64,000 bases of DNA from Eurosta solidaginis (taxonomy: Eukaryota > Arthropoda > Insecta > Diptera > Tephritidae). The translations under genes and the position numbers were made by a program. Location: positions 361,291,739 to 361,355,738 of the forward strand of contig NC_090319.1 in the NCBI RefSeq assembly GCF_040869045.1. The letters are read 5' to 3'. Numbering within the stretch: the stretch's first letter is position 1; each line of letters opens with the position of its first letter. Positions 11,331-24,100 of this stretch are shown piece by piece. The notes beneath the pieces were generated by a model. That model ran no database searches. It was given only the letters and a program-made list of their open reading frames with translations, and was not told where the DNA came from.

Positions 11331-13399
11331 TATTGGGAGCACCAAAGGAGTCCAAGTATTCCTGCTACTGTCCCTTCCAACTAATTGAAGGTTTCTCTCT
11401 TCTTCTGTTTCCTAAAACGAGTGCGTTAGAAATAATATCTGAAAGCTTCTTCTCAAAAAATGATCAAGTAAACAAAGCCCGTGGACTTTTATTCATTGCA
11501 ATAGGTTCATGTCTACGTAAAGCTCATACAACTTGTCATTATTATCACGGATATGACCCTAAATCTTTTGTATAACTTTTGTGACTGTGGACTTTTTAAA
11601 GGTAATCCAAAGTATTAATGCGGTTTCCTTGACATTGTTGTTGAGCTGAATGCTATTTCTCCAGATAAGTAGACGAAGCCTTTCACAGTCTAGAATTTAT
11701 ACTTGTCAACAGGGACTGATCTGACTATGCTATCAGAAGGTTCGCTTAAAAATTAAGACCTCTTATGGCATTGCTTCTAGCTCTGTTACTGTTGTTGTTG
11801 TTGAAGCACTTTGTCTCATTCAAATATACGTTACCACTCGGAGTTGTCATCTAAACCATTTAATGGACATACGGATAAACTGTCAGTTTCTAAAGGACCG
11901 GATCATAAAGAAATTTGTTTTAGTGCGTTGGTTCCACATCACAGTTTAAGGGATGGTTTTTGTTATGTGATACTCATGGCATGTGGGCCATGTATCATTC
12001 ATATGGCTGAGTTGAGTCGGAATAAGTAAAATTATCCAGATCGAAATTAGGAGGTATATTTCCTCTTCTTCTGTATTTTTCGCTGAAAACGAAGCTTGCC
12101 GGATGTGACTCGGCAAATCAATTTATCTATTCTGTATGGATGAGGTTGCGCGTTAGTTTTGAACTTCATGATAGTGCTGTCAAAGATGTACTCTTATCCG
12201 TCTTGTAGGCGCAGCCACATCAATTTGTTGGACCGTGGTATGCCCCGATTTTTGAGAACAAAGCAGGAACTCCTTGTTCAGAATGTGATTTCGCTTTTTA
12301 TTACTGAACCTTTCCGTCTTCGTAATAGTGTGCTGTAAGTCGGAAGCCCATAACGGTGACGCTTAACACAATGTCAACCAGCCTATTGCTTTATTTTTTA
12401 ATAACAATGCTTCTTTATTTTTGTGCTCTGCAACCGACTTTAGGGTTTTTGTTTTTGGCTATGCAATCGTAGATGCATGTGTTTTGAAGCAGAGCAGGAC
12501 TTTAAGGAGTGCTACAATTGAGAGCAATATGCCATCAACGTTGTAATATTTACGAGGTCCTCGTCGTGAACAATGTGGTCGCAGATTTAGTCGGTGACAG
12601 TTCCAGTTCACGCTTGGTGAAAATATTGAGGGCAAGGGAGATACCTGTTTATTTTAGAGCACCTCTCATCAAGAAAGGCCATAGTCTGTTGCCATATTAG
12701 TTCAGTCATCTAAATAGGAAACTGTGCTGGTTGTTGGTGAAGAAAGGAGTTTGGGTGTTTATATGCTAAAGGGAAGCGCAGATGTAACACCAAGCTGTGG
12801 CGCCCCTATTTAATCGGCATTGATCTATAGTTTCCTTTGTGGTTTTTACTGAGGTTGTCGTTGGCTTGGTGGTTATGACATTTACGCGGTGGTAGTGCTA
12901 CGCAATTTATGAAAACGACGGCGGAATTTACCCCAAACAAAAACTTTCTTATAGCCTTATCTTATTCTTTTGTTCACAATTGAACATACCTATATTTAAA
13001 TTACTTATCTTCTTCGAACCATGACGCAAACTTTCCAAGAAAATTAACTTTGGTGTAATTCACTTGAATCCATCTCATACGAAGCTTTGATAAAAAAATT
13101 CGAACTTTACTGCAGCCTTCATCATACAATACCTCGTCTCTATTTACTCCCTCCCTAAAACAGTACACACGTGGGCTAAAACGACTTTATCCTTTTGCTT
13201 TTGGCCACGTTCTGCAACCCACCCACAACCTCATAGAACTCCTTCTTTGTGATCGTCATTATATCAAAGGGAGGCCTACGGGGATGAAGAATCATTTGAG
13301 TTATATGCAATAATATTTAATTATTGTAGAAATTTAAAAATTATTGTGGTACTTTGCACCTCAACTAGGGTGAAATCTATCGTTTAGCTTACCCGATTA
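11331..13399. other. Unassigned intergenic sequence
   Basis: A short repeat fragment (GGGAGCACCAAAGGAGTCCA) lies at 11336-11390. The rest contains only short frames without recognisable domains or supported splice sites. I see no confident feature. Confidence 0.4.
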
Positions 13400-14083
13400 T
13401 TGGTGGCTGCTGTTCACGGCTATAACCAAATTTGTATTTACTCTGTCAGCCAGGCGGCACTAAAAGCGCTTGGATCGGTCTCGTGTAAGTCCAGGACAGT
13501 GGAGAAGTGCCGCAAATCTCTCAACGAAATCGCTGAGCAAACTTCCCTTAGTCTGGTATCGGTGCCTAGACACTCGTATATAACGCGCAATAAGATGGCT
13601 AACGAACTTGCAAGAGGGGCACATCCGCTCCGGTTTCGTCGTCTTGGAAGGGATTGAGCATGCCGCTCGCTACCTGTAAGCTCACTTTGAAAGGGATTTT
13701 CCTTAGGGAAGCGGGTGTGAGACGGAGCAATCTTGCTGCTACTACACTAAGCTCGTGGGGCCTGAATGGGACGCGAGACGTACAAGACGTCTCCTTCTTC
13801 TTGGAAGGGGGACATATATCTGGTGGTTGGACTTATAACCGGCCACATAGCAATCGGGAGGCATGCACAACGGCTGAGTGCTCCCTATAATCATTACTAC
13901 AGGAGCTGAAAAGACGAAGATGAGATAGAAATAGTCAAGTATTTTCTGTGCAATTTTCCGGCACTTTGGCACAAGAGGAAAAAATCTCTGGGATCTCCTT
14001 TCTTTGACGATCTTTGCGATCTGGTTAACTTGGAACCTAAGAAATTCCTGACGTTTGCTAAATCGACCTGTTGGTTTGAGTAG
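13400..14083 (+). pseudogene. LINE RNase H to C-terminus remnant
   Basis: The plus strand encodes SQAALKALGSVSCKSRTVEK (13455-13515) and NKMANELARGAHPL (13590-13630), a recognisable LINE RNase H domain with the first catalytic Asp context changed (YSVSQAA instead of YSDSQAA). After frame changes the ending appears as KYFLCNFPALWHKRKKSLG and a terminal TFAKSTCWFE before the TAG near 14081, in another frame. The zinc-knuckle-like block has lost a cysteine. It is clearly decayed. Confidence 0.75.
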
Positions 14084-14085
14084 GG

Positions 14086-15160
14086 GAGAGATCCACATGG
14101 TATCAGCAATCAGCTCTCTGATGGATTAGGCACTTCGGGCATCCAGAGGGGGCTAGCCGCCAATGCGGAAAAACCCGATCCTTTATTATTTACTAGAAAA
14201 TATAAGGCCCCTAACTGAGCTAAGCCCAAGCTTGGAGGGGTAACCCTACAAGAAAAATATAGCACAAAGTATCTAGGAGTTGAGTAGTAAGACGACGTGG
14301 AAACTTCATGTGGAATAGAGAACGAAGAAAGCCCCCGTGGCATTGTATGCATGCAAGAGGATGCTACAATGCACGTGGTCCTATCACCCAAACTCCCTCA
14401 TTGAGTATTTACGGCAATCGTCAAACTCATATTTTACTATGAGGTTCTTGTTTGGTGGACAGCCACACAAACAAAGTACGAATACCAAAAAACTATGCAG
14501 ATTATCAATGATTAGAATAACGGGATTCTTAAAAACTACCCCGACAGCAGCATTGGATACCATTCTACACATCCCCCTGCAGACCTAATGACCAAAAATA
14601 TCGCTTTAGCAGCTGCAACAAGGCTTGAGGCCTCGGCGCAGCTTGAGTGCAGGCCGTATGGTCATATCAGTACACCGCCATCTTGTATCGGACAAACGGA
14701 ATATATGGTCTGGTGTCTGAGCTTCGAAAGAAATCTTGGGGAGACAACTTAGCCGGAGGGTTGTTGCCAAGGTGTAGAAACGACTGTTTACTGTGTCGAT
14801 CCAGAAATAAGTGGACCCTACAGGCTGTCAGATTACTGCAGTGTCTTTTAGGCGGAAATTGTAGCCGTGCAAAAGCAGCAGAAATATTAGAGGAAGCGTG
14901 CTTAAGCTGCAGTCGCGCCAATTAATATATTCATAGTCAGGCGGTGATAAAGGCAATAATCTCACATTGGACTTCATCGAGAAATGTCCTGGAGTGCAAA
15001 GAAATATTGGAAAAACTTCGATCAGGCTGGGACATACATCTTTACTAGGTTCCTGTCATAAAGGGGTAGCGAAAACGCCGATAAGTTAGCAAATCGACGG
15101 TAGATTAAACTACAACGGTGCAATCTTGCATAGAGTGCAATTGCTGGTGTATTATGATAT
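14086..15160 (+). pseudogene. Second LINE remnant (RT tail plus RNase H)
   Basis: A different LINE family follows directly. In mixed frames one reads VALYACKRMLQCTWS at 14335-14380, TKKLCRLSMIRITGFLKTTP at 14487-14545, ALDTILHIPLQT to 14588, then an RNase H part with SQAVIKAIISHWTSSRNVLE near 14937-14996. These are the thumb-to-RNase H regions of I-clade LINEs. Stops and indels interrupt every block. Because its RNase H sequence differs from that at 13400-13657, it is a separate insertion. Confidence 0.7.
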
Positions 15161-15326
15161 TGACAAATATTAGTTCCCTTTTCTGTCCTGGATGAAAAGC
15201 GAAAAAAATCGGGCTCGGCTGCAACGTCACTGTTGATATATATTGAGTAGTAACTGTGAGCGACTTTTCCAGCTTAGAAATTCAACGGATAATCAGTCAT
15301 ACCAACAAGTACTACTTCTGAATATA

Positions 15327-15375
15327 TACATATATATATATATAATTCAATTATGTATATATGTATATATGTAGG
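15327..15375. repeat. AT-dinucleotide microsatellite
   Basis: A run of TATATATATA and GTATATATGTATATATG repeats, about 50 bp long. Confidence 0.8.
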
Positions 15376-15379
15376 TATA

Positions 15380-17070
15380 CATCGAGTTGCGTCCTAAACG
15401 GATCGACCGATCACAACCAGATTTGCACAACCCACTAGAAACCTTCCAAGGATAGTCATAGGCTAAAAATAATATCGATATATAAAAGGGGCGTGGCACC
15501 TCCCATGCAAAATGAATATTTGGTACTACATAACTCTGAAGGTATTCATGCTAGAACATTGAAATTCAGTAAGGATTTATAAGAGGTCAATCCCTAACAC
15601 CCCCAAGAAAATGTGGAGTGGGGGAGAAGGGGCGTTGCATCTCCCATAGAAATGGAATAATGAACGTTAAGTCCTACCAGTACCAGTAATATATGAAATT
15701 GAAAAAAAACAAGACAAATGAAACTTTCAGTACTATGGCTGCCTTAACAACTTAGGTTATTTCAACACGTAAAATTTGATTGCAGAGTTGGGCTTGGCTG
15801 CTATTCCTTTTGTATTCTTTTATGTTATCTTTAGGGTTGGTATTTTTGGATACGCCTGGAGGAACCGGAAAATCATTTCTGTTTAATTTGATATTAATTG
15901 ATGTAAGAGCAAAAAGAGAAATCACTATGGCAGTTGCTTTCTCAGATACCGCGGATACCCTTTTTGTGGTGGACGTACAACTCCGCATTTAATTGACCAC
16001 TGTCTGCAAACATCTGATACACCGATGTGCAACATAAGCAAACGGTCAGGCCAAAGTGAGGGTGTGCGGTGTATGCACCATGACTCATAAACAAGTTTTG
16101 GAGCAAAGCCCTAAGAATTTAAGGTGTAATGACCATCCCAAAGGTGGTGCTTTCCTGTTACTTGCTGGAACAACCGCAGTTTTTCGTCTATAGACGGCTT
16201 TGCGTACAAAAATTTACTCTCTTTAGAAATATGAGGGGGCAATTTGGCGGAAACACTTCATCAGCAGCTTTTGCTGAACAACTTCTTGAAATTAATTATG
16301 GCAAAATTCATATTTCTTTACTAACATATCTGATTTCTTTTCCTGCAAGTTTTTGAGAAATTATGACATCACCTGAAACTTTAATAGCTAATGTTTCTTC
16401 CAAATATTGCTTTGAGAAAAGGCATTTTAGGCACCTTAAAATGAGTATTTTAATATCACTAGAACCAAGACAACTTATCACTCTATTAACACAGTCGTGG
16501 AAGAGTCCCAAGCTGTGCATATCCGATTGAGTTTATTTGCTCTTTTGAGCCATAAGAAATTTCTCCTCATCGATTGATCCTTAAAAATGGGCCAATAATA
16601 TCATAATATTTATGCTTCGTTATTTCGATTCTCCACGCTTATGTAGTGGGACAAGGCTTCTCATCACAAAACTTTTACGAATGTCATTGAAGCAATTCAT
16701 TTTATCGGAAAATGTCGAAAACAAAAAAGTTTAAAACCAAGGATTCCATTGATACCGATAGATTTGTCTTTTCAATTTTAAATGCCTCAAATTTCCTATC
16801 CTTATCAATGAAGCACGATCATTAGCTGCGAATCAAGGGATTGATGATGCTTTATAGCTTCAGGGCTTCTACAGCTCAATTGTCGACCTCACCTACGGGA
16901 GGGGAATCCTGTTACAAACATGAATATATCATACAACAAGAATCATTAGCTGTAGCAGAAGTCCATCTTACCAACTTATGTTTTACCCATGGCCAGTTAC
17001 GCGTAGCCTACATATTTTTATCGAAACGTGGGGTAAAACCCACGGGCATAAGCTAGTACCATATAAAATG
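15380..17070 (+). pseudogene. Decayed autonomous Helitron: Pif1-like helicase remnant
   Basis: A non-coding lead (15380-15720, with GGGGCGTGGCACCTCCCAT) is followed by helicase fragments. FLDTPGGTGKSFLFN at 15846-15890 is a Pif1-type Walker A motif. The adjacent region ITMAVAFSDTADTLF matches the following IAL.VASSGIAA position of Helitron helicases. Near 16750-16790 PIDLSFQF survives, and near 16965-17010 LCFTHGQLRVAY corresponds to the terminal FSHGQLYVA-like helicase motif. Stops and frame changes between blocks show it is dead. No Rep endonuclease part was seen. Confidence 0.75.
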
Positions 17071-17079
17071 TCCAATATA

Positions 17080-17389
17080 CTCTCAACGAAATACAATACA
17101 TACAGCGAACACATACCTGTCCTGATGCATGGCGCGAAGAAGATTTACTGGTGAGTTATACGAGCTTTACACAGGTAGAAACGTTGTCGGCATATTACTA
17201 TGCCAATAAATTCCCGGTGAAGCCCGTTCTGAATGACAAATGCTCTAACCTCGCAGTTGCAGAATGCGATCTCCCCAACCGGCCCAACTTCAATCTTAAT
17301 ACTGTAATAGATTAAACTTTAACTTCCCCAGAATCAAGCCTGACATACCCAATGTGTGTCCTGATTGTAACTTGTCTCCACATGACACC
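17080..17389 (+). pseudogene. LINE C-terminal cysteine-motif fragment
   Basis: IPNVCPDCNLSPHDT, with frame changes before it, resembles the terminal C-x2-C...HDT block of jockey-type retrotransposon proteins. It stops exactly where the LTR at 17390 begins, so the LTR probably interrupted it. Confidence 0.55.
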
Positions 17390-18056
17390 TGTAGGGTTAT
17401 GTTATTTTAATTTAACATGTTAATATTAGTTACATTTATATTCAACTTTATATAAATCTACTTTGAAGAAATTGAACGAATTGTTCTTGTTAATTTTTTA
17501 TATTTCAATTTTGAAATTATAATAATCAAAAATTTTCATTATATAAAAAATTCTTAAAAAGAAACGCGAACATAATTTCGGGCATTTTGTCATAAAATAT
17601 GTATCTGAGTTAAGCTGGCTCGAGGTCAGGTGTAATAAAACACAAGAAGTTCTTGTACAACCGATATATTTCGATTACCTTCGGTAATCGTCCTCAAAGA
17701 CGGAAGGCATGCCGTAAAGCAGAATAATAAAATGGGATATGCGGAAATAAAAACAACAACAGCAACTCAAAAACAACGATAAACAAGTTCCAATATATAT
17801 CAAAGAAACTGTTGCCCTGAGGACGATTACCGAAGGTAATCGAAATATATCGGTTATACAAGAACTTCTTATGTTTTATTACACCTGACCTCGAGCCAGC
17901 TTAACTCAGAGATACATTATTAAAGGTCACCTAATTAACTTAGTCATAAAACATTTTTATAATAAAATTTCAACCAAAATAAATATGGTGTATTTATTTT
18001 AAATAGATTAAAACTAACAAATTGGTGTATCTATTTTAATTGGTATTAAACCCACA
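17390..18056 (+). mobile_element. Copy of the gypsy LTR (family L2), interrupted by a MITE
   Basis: TGTAGGGTTATGTTATTT at 17390 starts a sequence homologous over its whole length to the 3' LTR at 39436-39726. It ends ...GGTATTAAACCCACA at 18056. The extra length comes from the MITE at 17599-17917 plus a few dozen bases to its right. No internal gypsy sequence is adjacent, so it is a solo LTR. A clear target duplication was not found. Confidence 0.8.
17599..17917. mobile_element. MITE with 92-bp terminal inverted repeats
   Basis: The arms 17605-17696 and 17818-17909 are inverted copies with only about two mismatches. They begin CTGAGTTAAGCTGGCTCGAG and include a smaller palindrome, GATTACC-TTC-GGTAATC. 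A spacer of about 120 bp contains CAACAACAGCAAC. There is no coding sequence. It sits inside an LTR whose uninterrupted relative is at 39436-39726. The flanking TCATAAAA at 17590-17597 and again just beyond the right end could be a target duplication, but the boundary is unclear. Confidence 0.88.
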
Positions 18057-18116
18057 ATTGGCGGTCAGCCAGGCCTTTTAACCCTTAGAAGCCTGATTTC
18101 CTAAACCAAATTTAAA

Positions 18117-21100
18117 ACAAGTAAGGAAGGCTAAGTTCGGGTGTAACCGAATATTACATACTCAGTTGAGAGCTATGGAGGCAAAATAAGGGAAAATCAC
18201 CTCGTAGTAAAATGAACCTAGGGTAACCCTGGAACGTGTCTGTATGACATGTATCTCAAATGGAAGGTATTAAAGAATATTTTAAGAGGGAGTGGGCCAT
18301 AGTTCTATAGATGGACGCCATTTAGGGATATCGCCATAACGGTGGACCAGGGGTGACTCTAGAATTTGTTTGTACGATATGGGTATCAAATGAAAGGTGT
18401 TAATGAGTATTTTAAAAGGGAGTGGGCCTAAGTTCTATAGGTGGACGCCTTTTCGAGATATCGCCATAAAGGTGGACCAGGGGTGACTCTAGAATTTGTT
18501 TGTACGATATGGGTATCAAATGAAAGGTGCTAATGAGAATTTTAAAAGGGCTTGGGCCTTAGTTCTATAGGTGGACGCCTTTTCGAGATATCGCCATGAA
18601 GGTGGACCAGGGGTGACTCTAGAATTTGTTTGTACGATATGGATATCAAATGAAAGGTGTTAATGAGTATTTTAAAAGGGAGTGGGCCTTAGTTCTATGG
18701 GTGGACGCCTTTCTAGATATCGCCATAAACGTGGACCAGGGGAGACTCTAGAATGCGTTTGTACAATATGGGTATCAAACGAAAGGTGCTAATGAGTATA
18801 TTAAATGGGGATGGGCCTTAGTTCTATGGGTGGACGCCTTTTCGAGATATCGCCATAAAGGTGGGCCGGGGGTGACTCTAGAATTTGTTTGTACAATATG
18901 GGTATCAAATGAAAGGTGTTAATGAGTATTATAAAAGGGAGTGGGTCTATAGGTGGACGCCTTTTCGAGATATCGCCATAAAGGTGGACCAGGGGTGACT
19001 AGAATTTGTTTGTACGATATGGGTATCAAATGAAAGGAGTTAATGAGTATTTTAAAAGGGCGTGGGCCTTAGTTCTACAGGTGGACGCCTCTTCGAGATA
19101 TCGCCATAAAGGTGGACCAGGGGTGACTCTAGAATTTGTTTGTACGATATGGATATCAAATGAAAGGTGTTAATGAGTATTTTAAAAGGGAGTGGGCCTT
19201 AGTTCTATAGGTGGACGCCTTTTCGAGATATCGCCATGAAGGTGGACCAGGGGTGACTCTAGAATTTGTTTGTACGATATGGGTATCAAATGAAAGGTGT
19301 TAATGAGTATTTTAAAAGGGAGTGGGCCTAAGATCTATAGGTGGACGCATTTTTGAGATATCGCCATGAAGGTGGACCAGGGGTGACTCTAGAATTTGTT
19401 TGTTCGATATGGGTATCAAATAAAAGTGTAAATGAGTATTTTAAAAGGGAGTGGGCCTTAGTTCTATAGGTGGACGCCTCTTCGAGATATCGCCATAAAG
19501 GTGGACCAGGGGTGACTCTAGAATTTGTTTGTACGATATGGATATCAAATGACAGGTGTTAATGAGTATTTTAAAAGGGAGTGGGCCTTAGTTCTATAGG
19601 TGGACGCCTTTTCGAGATATCGCCATGAAGGTGGACCAGGGCTGACTCTAGAATTTGTTTGTTCGATATGGGTATCAAATAAAAGTGTAAATGAGTATTT
19701 TAAAAGGCAGTGGGCCTAAGATCTATAGGTGGACGCATTTTTGAGATATCGCCATGAAGGTGGACCAGGGGTGACTCTAGAATTTGTTTGTACGATATGA
19801 ATATCAAATGAAAGGTGTTAATGAGTATATTAAAAGGGGATGGGCCTTAGTTCTATGGGTGGACGCCTTTTCGAGATTTCGCCATAAACGTGGACCAGGG
19901 GAGACTCTAGAATGCGTTTGTACAATATGGGTATCAAATGAAAGTGTAAATGAGTATTTTAAAAGGGAGTGGGCCTAAGTTCTATAGGTGGACGCCTTTT
20001 CGAGATATCGCCATAAAGGTGGACCAGGGGTGACTAGAATTTGTTTGTACGATATGGGTATCAAATGAAAGGTGTTAATGAATATTTCAAAAGGGAGTGG
20101 GCCTTAGTTCTATGGGTGGACGCCTTTTCGAGATATCGCCATAAACGCGGACCAGGGGAGACTCTAGAATGCGTTTGTACAATATGGGTATCAAACGAAA
20201 GGTGCTAATGAGTATTTTAAAAGGGAGTGGGCCTTAGTTCTATGGGTGGACGCCTTTTCGAGATAACGCCATAAACGTGGACCAGGGGAGACTCTAGAAT
20301 GCGTTTGTACAAGATGGGTATCAAACGAAATGTGCTAATGAGTATATTAAAAGGGGATGGGCCTTAGTTCTATGTGTGGACGCCTTTTCGAGATATCGCC
20401 ATAAAGGTGGACCAGGGGTGACTCTAGAATTTGTTTGTACGATATGGGTATCAAATGAAAAGTATTAACGAGTATTTTAAAAGGGAGTGGGCCTTAGTTC
20501 TATAGGTGGACGCCTTATCATAATATCGTTATAAAGGTGGACCAGGGTTGACTCTAGAATGCTTTTGTACAATATGGGTATCAAACGAAAGGTGTTAATA
20601 AGTATTTTAAAAGGGAATGGGCCTTAGTTCTATGGGTGCGCGCCTTTTCGGGATATCGCCATAACTGTGGACCAGGGGTGGCTCTAGAATGCGTTTGTAC
20701 AATATGGGTATCAAATGAAAGGTGTTAATAAGTATTTTAAAAGGGCGTGGGCCTTAGTTCTATAGGTGGACGCCTTTTCAAGATATTGACATAAAGGTAG
20801 ACCAGGGTGACTCTAGAATGCTTTTGTACAATGTGGGTATCAAACGAAAGGTGTTAATAAGTATTTTAAAAGGGAATGGGTCTTAGTTCTATGGGTGGAC
20901 GCCTTTTCGGGATATCAACATAAACGTGGACCAGGAGTGACTCTAGATTGCGTTTGTACAATATGGATATCAAATGAAAAGCGTTAATGAGTATTTTAAA
21001 AGGGAGTAGGCCTTAGTTCTATAGGTGGACGCATTTTCGAGATATCGCCATTAAGGTGGACCAGGGCTGACTCTAGAATTTGTTTGTTCGATATGGGTAT

Positions 21101-24100
21101 CAAATAAAAGTGTAAATGAGTATTTTTAAAAGGCAGTGGGCCTAAGATCTATAGGTGGACGCATTTTTGAGATATCGCCATGAAGGTGGACCAGGGCTGA
21201 CTCTAGAATTTGTTTGTTCGATATGGGTATCAAATAAAAGTGTAAATGAGTATTTTTAAAAGGCAGTGGGCCTAAGATCTATAGGTGGACGCCTTTTTGA
21301 GATATCGCCATGAAGGTGGACCAGGGGTGACTCTAGAATTTGTTTGTTCGATATGGGTATCAAATGAAAGTGTAAATGAGTATTTTAATAGGGAGTGGGC
21401 CTAAGTTCTATAGGTGGACGCCTTTTCGAGATATCGCAATGAAGGTGGACCAGGGGTGACTCTAGAATTTGTTTGTTCGATATGGGTATCAAATGAAAGT
21501 GTAAATGAGTATTTTAAAAGGGAGTGGGCCTAAGTTCTATAGGTGGACGCCTTTTCGAGATATCGCCATGAAGGTGGACCAGGGGTGACCCTAGAATTTG
21601 TTTGTACGATATGGATATCAAATGAAAGGTGTTAATGAGTATTTTAAAAGGGAGTGGGCCTTAGTTCTATGGGTGGACGCCTTTTCGAGATAACGCCATA
21701 AACGTGGACCAGGGAAGACTCTAGAATGCGTTTGTACAAGATGGGTATCAAACGAAATGTGCTAATGAGTATATTAAAAGGGGATGGGCCTTAGTTCTAT
21801 GGGTGGACGCCTTTTCGAGATATCGCCATAAAGGTGGACCAGGGGTGACTCTAGAATTTGTTTGTACGATATGGGTATCAAATGAAAGGTGTTAATGAGT
21901 ATTATAAAAGGGAGTGGGTCTTAGTTCTATAGGTGGACGCCTTTTCGAGATATCGCCATAAAGGTGGACCAGGGGTGACTCTAGAATTTGTTTGTACGAT
22001 ATGGGTATCAAATGAAAGGTGTTAATGAGTATTTTAAAAGGGCGTGGGCCTTGGTTCTATAGGTGGACGCCTTTTCGAGATATCGCTATAAAGGTGGACC
22101 AGGGGTGGCTCTAGAATTTGTTTGTACGATATGGGTATCAAATAAAAAGTGTTAACGAGTATTTTAAAAGGGAGTGGGCCTTAGTTCTATAGGTGGACGC
22201 CTTTTCGATATATCGCCATAAAGGTGGACCAGGGGTGACTCTAGAATTTGTTTGTACGATATGGGTATCAAATGAAAAGTATTAACGAGTATTTTAAAAG
22301 GGAGTGGGCCTTAGTTCTATAGGTGGACGCCTTATCATAATATCGTTATAAAGGTGGACCAGGGTTGACTCTAGAATGCTTTTGTACAATATGGGTATCA
22401 AACGAAAGGTGTTAATAAGTATTTTAAAAGGGAATGGGCCTTAGTTCTATGGGTGCGCGCCTTTTCGGGATATCGCCATAAATGTGGACCAGGGGTGGCT
22501 CTAGAATGCGTTTGTACAATATGGGTATCAAATGAAAGGTGTTAATAAGTATTTTAAAAGGGCGTGGGCCTTAGTTCTATAGGTGGACGCCTTTTCAAGA
22601 TATTGACATAAAGGTAGACCAGGGTGACTCTAGAATGCTTTTGTACAATGTGGGTATCAAACGAAAGGTGTTAATAAGTATTTTAAAAGGGAATGGGTCT
22701 TAGTTCTATGGGTGGACGCCTTTTCGGGATATCAACATAAACGTGGACCAGGGGTGACTCTAGATTGCGTTTGTACAATATGGATATCAAATGAAAAGCG
22801 TTAATGAGTATTTTAAAAGGGAGTAGGCCTTAGTTCTATAGGTGGACGCATTTTCGAGATATCGCCATTAAGGTGGACCAGGGGTGACTCTAGAATGCTT
22901 TTGTACAATATGGGTATCAAACGAAAGGTGTTAATTAGTATTTTAAAAGGGAGTGGGCTTCATATCTATAACTGGACGCCTTTTCGAGATATTGCCATAA
23001 AGGTGGACCAGGGGTGACTCTAGAATGATTTTGTACAATATGGGTATCAAACGAAAGGTGTTAATTAGTATTTTAAAAGAGAATGGGTCTTAGTTCTATG
23101 GGTGGATGCCTTTTCGGGATATCAACATAAACGTGGACCAGGGGTGACTCTAGAATGCGTTTGTACAATATGGATATCAAATGAAGTGTCAATGAGTATT
23201 TTAAAAAGGAGTGGGCCTGAGTTCTATAGGTGGACACCTTTTCGAGATATCGCCATAAAGGTGGACCAGGGGTGACTCTAGAATTTTTTTGTACGATATG
23301 GATATCAAATGAAAGGTGTTAATAAGTATTTTAAAAGGGAGTGGGCCTTAGTTCTATAGGTGGACGCCTTTTCGAGATATTGCCATAAAGGTGGACCAGG
23401 GGTGACTCTAGAATTTGTTTGTACGATATGGGTATCAAACGAAAGGCGATAATGAGTATTTTAAAAGGGAGTGGGCCTTAGTTCTATAGGTGGACGCCAT
23501 AAAGGTGGACCAGGGGTGACTATAATTTGTTTGTACGATATGGGTATCAAATTAAAGGTATTAATGAGGGTTTTAAAAGGGAGTGGTGGTAGTTGTATAA
23601 GTGAAGCCCAGTGGACCAGGGTGACCCAGAACATCATCTGTCGGGTACCGCTAATTCATTTATATATGTAATTCCCCGAACAGTATTCCTTCCAAGATTC
23701 CAAGTGCTTTTGATTTCGCCCTGCAAAACCTTTTCAATTTCTTCTATTTAATATGGTAGGTGTCACACCCATTTTACAAAGTTTTTTTCTAAAGTTATAT
23801 TTTGCGTCAATAGACCAATCCAATTACCGTGTTTCATCCATTTTTTCGTATTTGGTATATTATTATGGCATTTTTTCATTTTTAGTAATTTTCGATATCG
23901 AAAAAGTGGGCGTGGTCATAGTCGGATTTCGGCCATTTTTTACACCAATATAAAGTGAGTTCAGATAAGTACGTGAACTGAGTTTAGTAAAGATATATCG
24001 ATTTTTGCTCAAGTTATCGTGTTAACGGCCGAGCGGAAGGACAGACGGTCGACAGTGTATAAAAACTGGGCGTGGCTTCAACCGATTTCGCCTTTTTTCA

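Noticed and set aside
18230..23620. CRISPR-like or coding interpretation of the direct repeats
   Set aside because: Repeats are contiguous 130-bp units without spacers, in eukaryotic DNA; unit length not divisible by 3; frames are short and interrupted.
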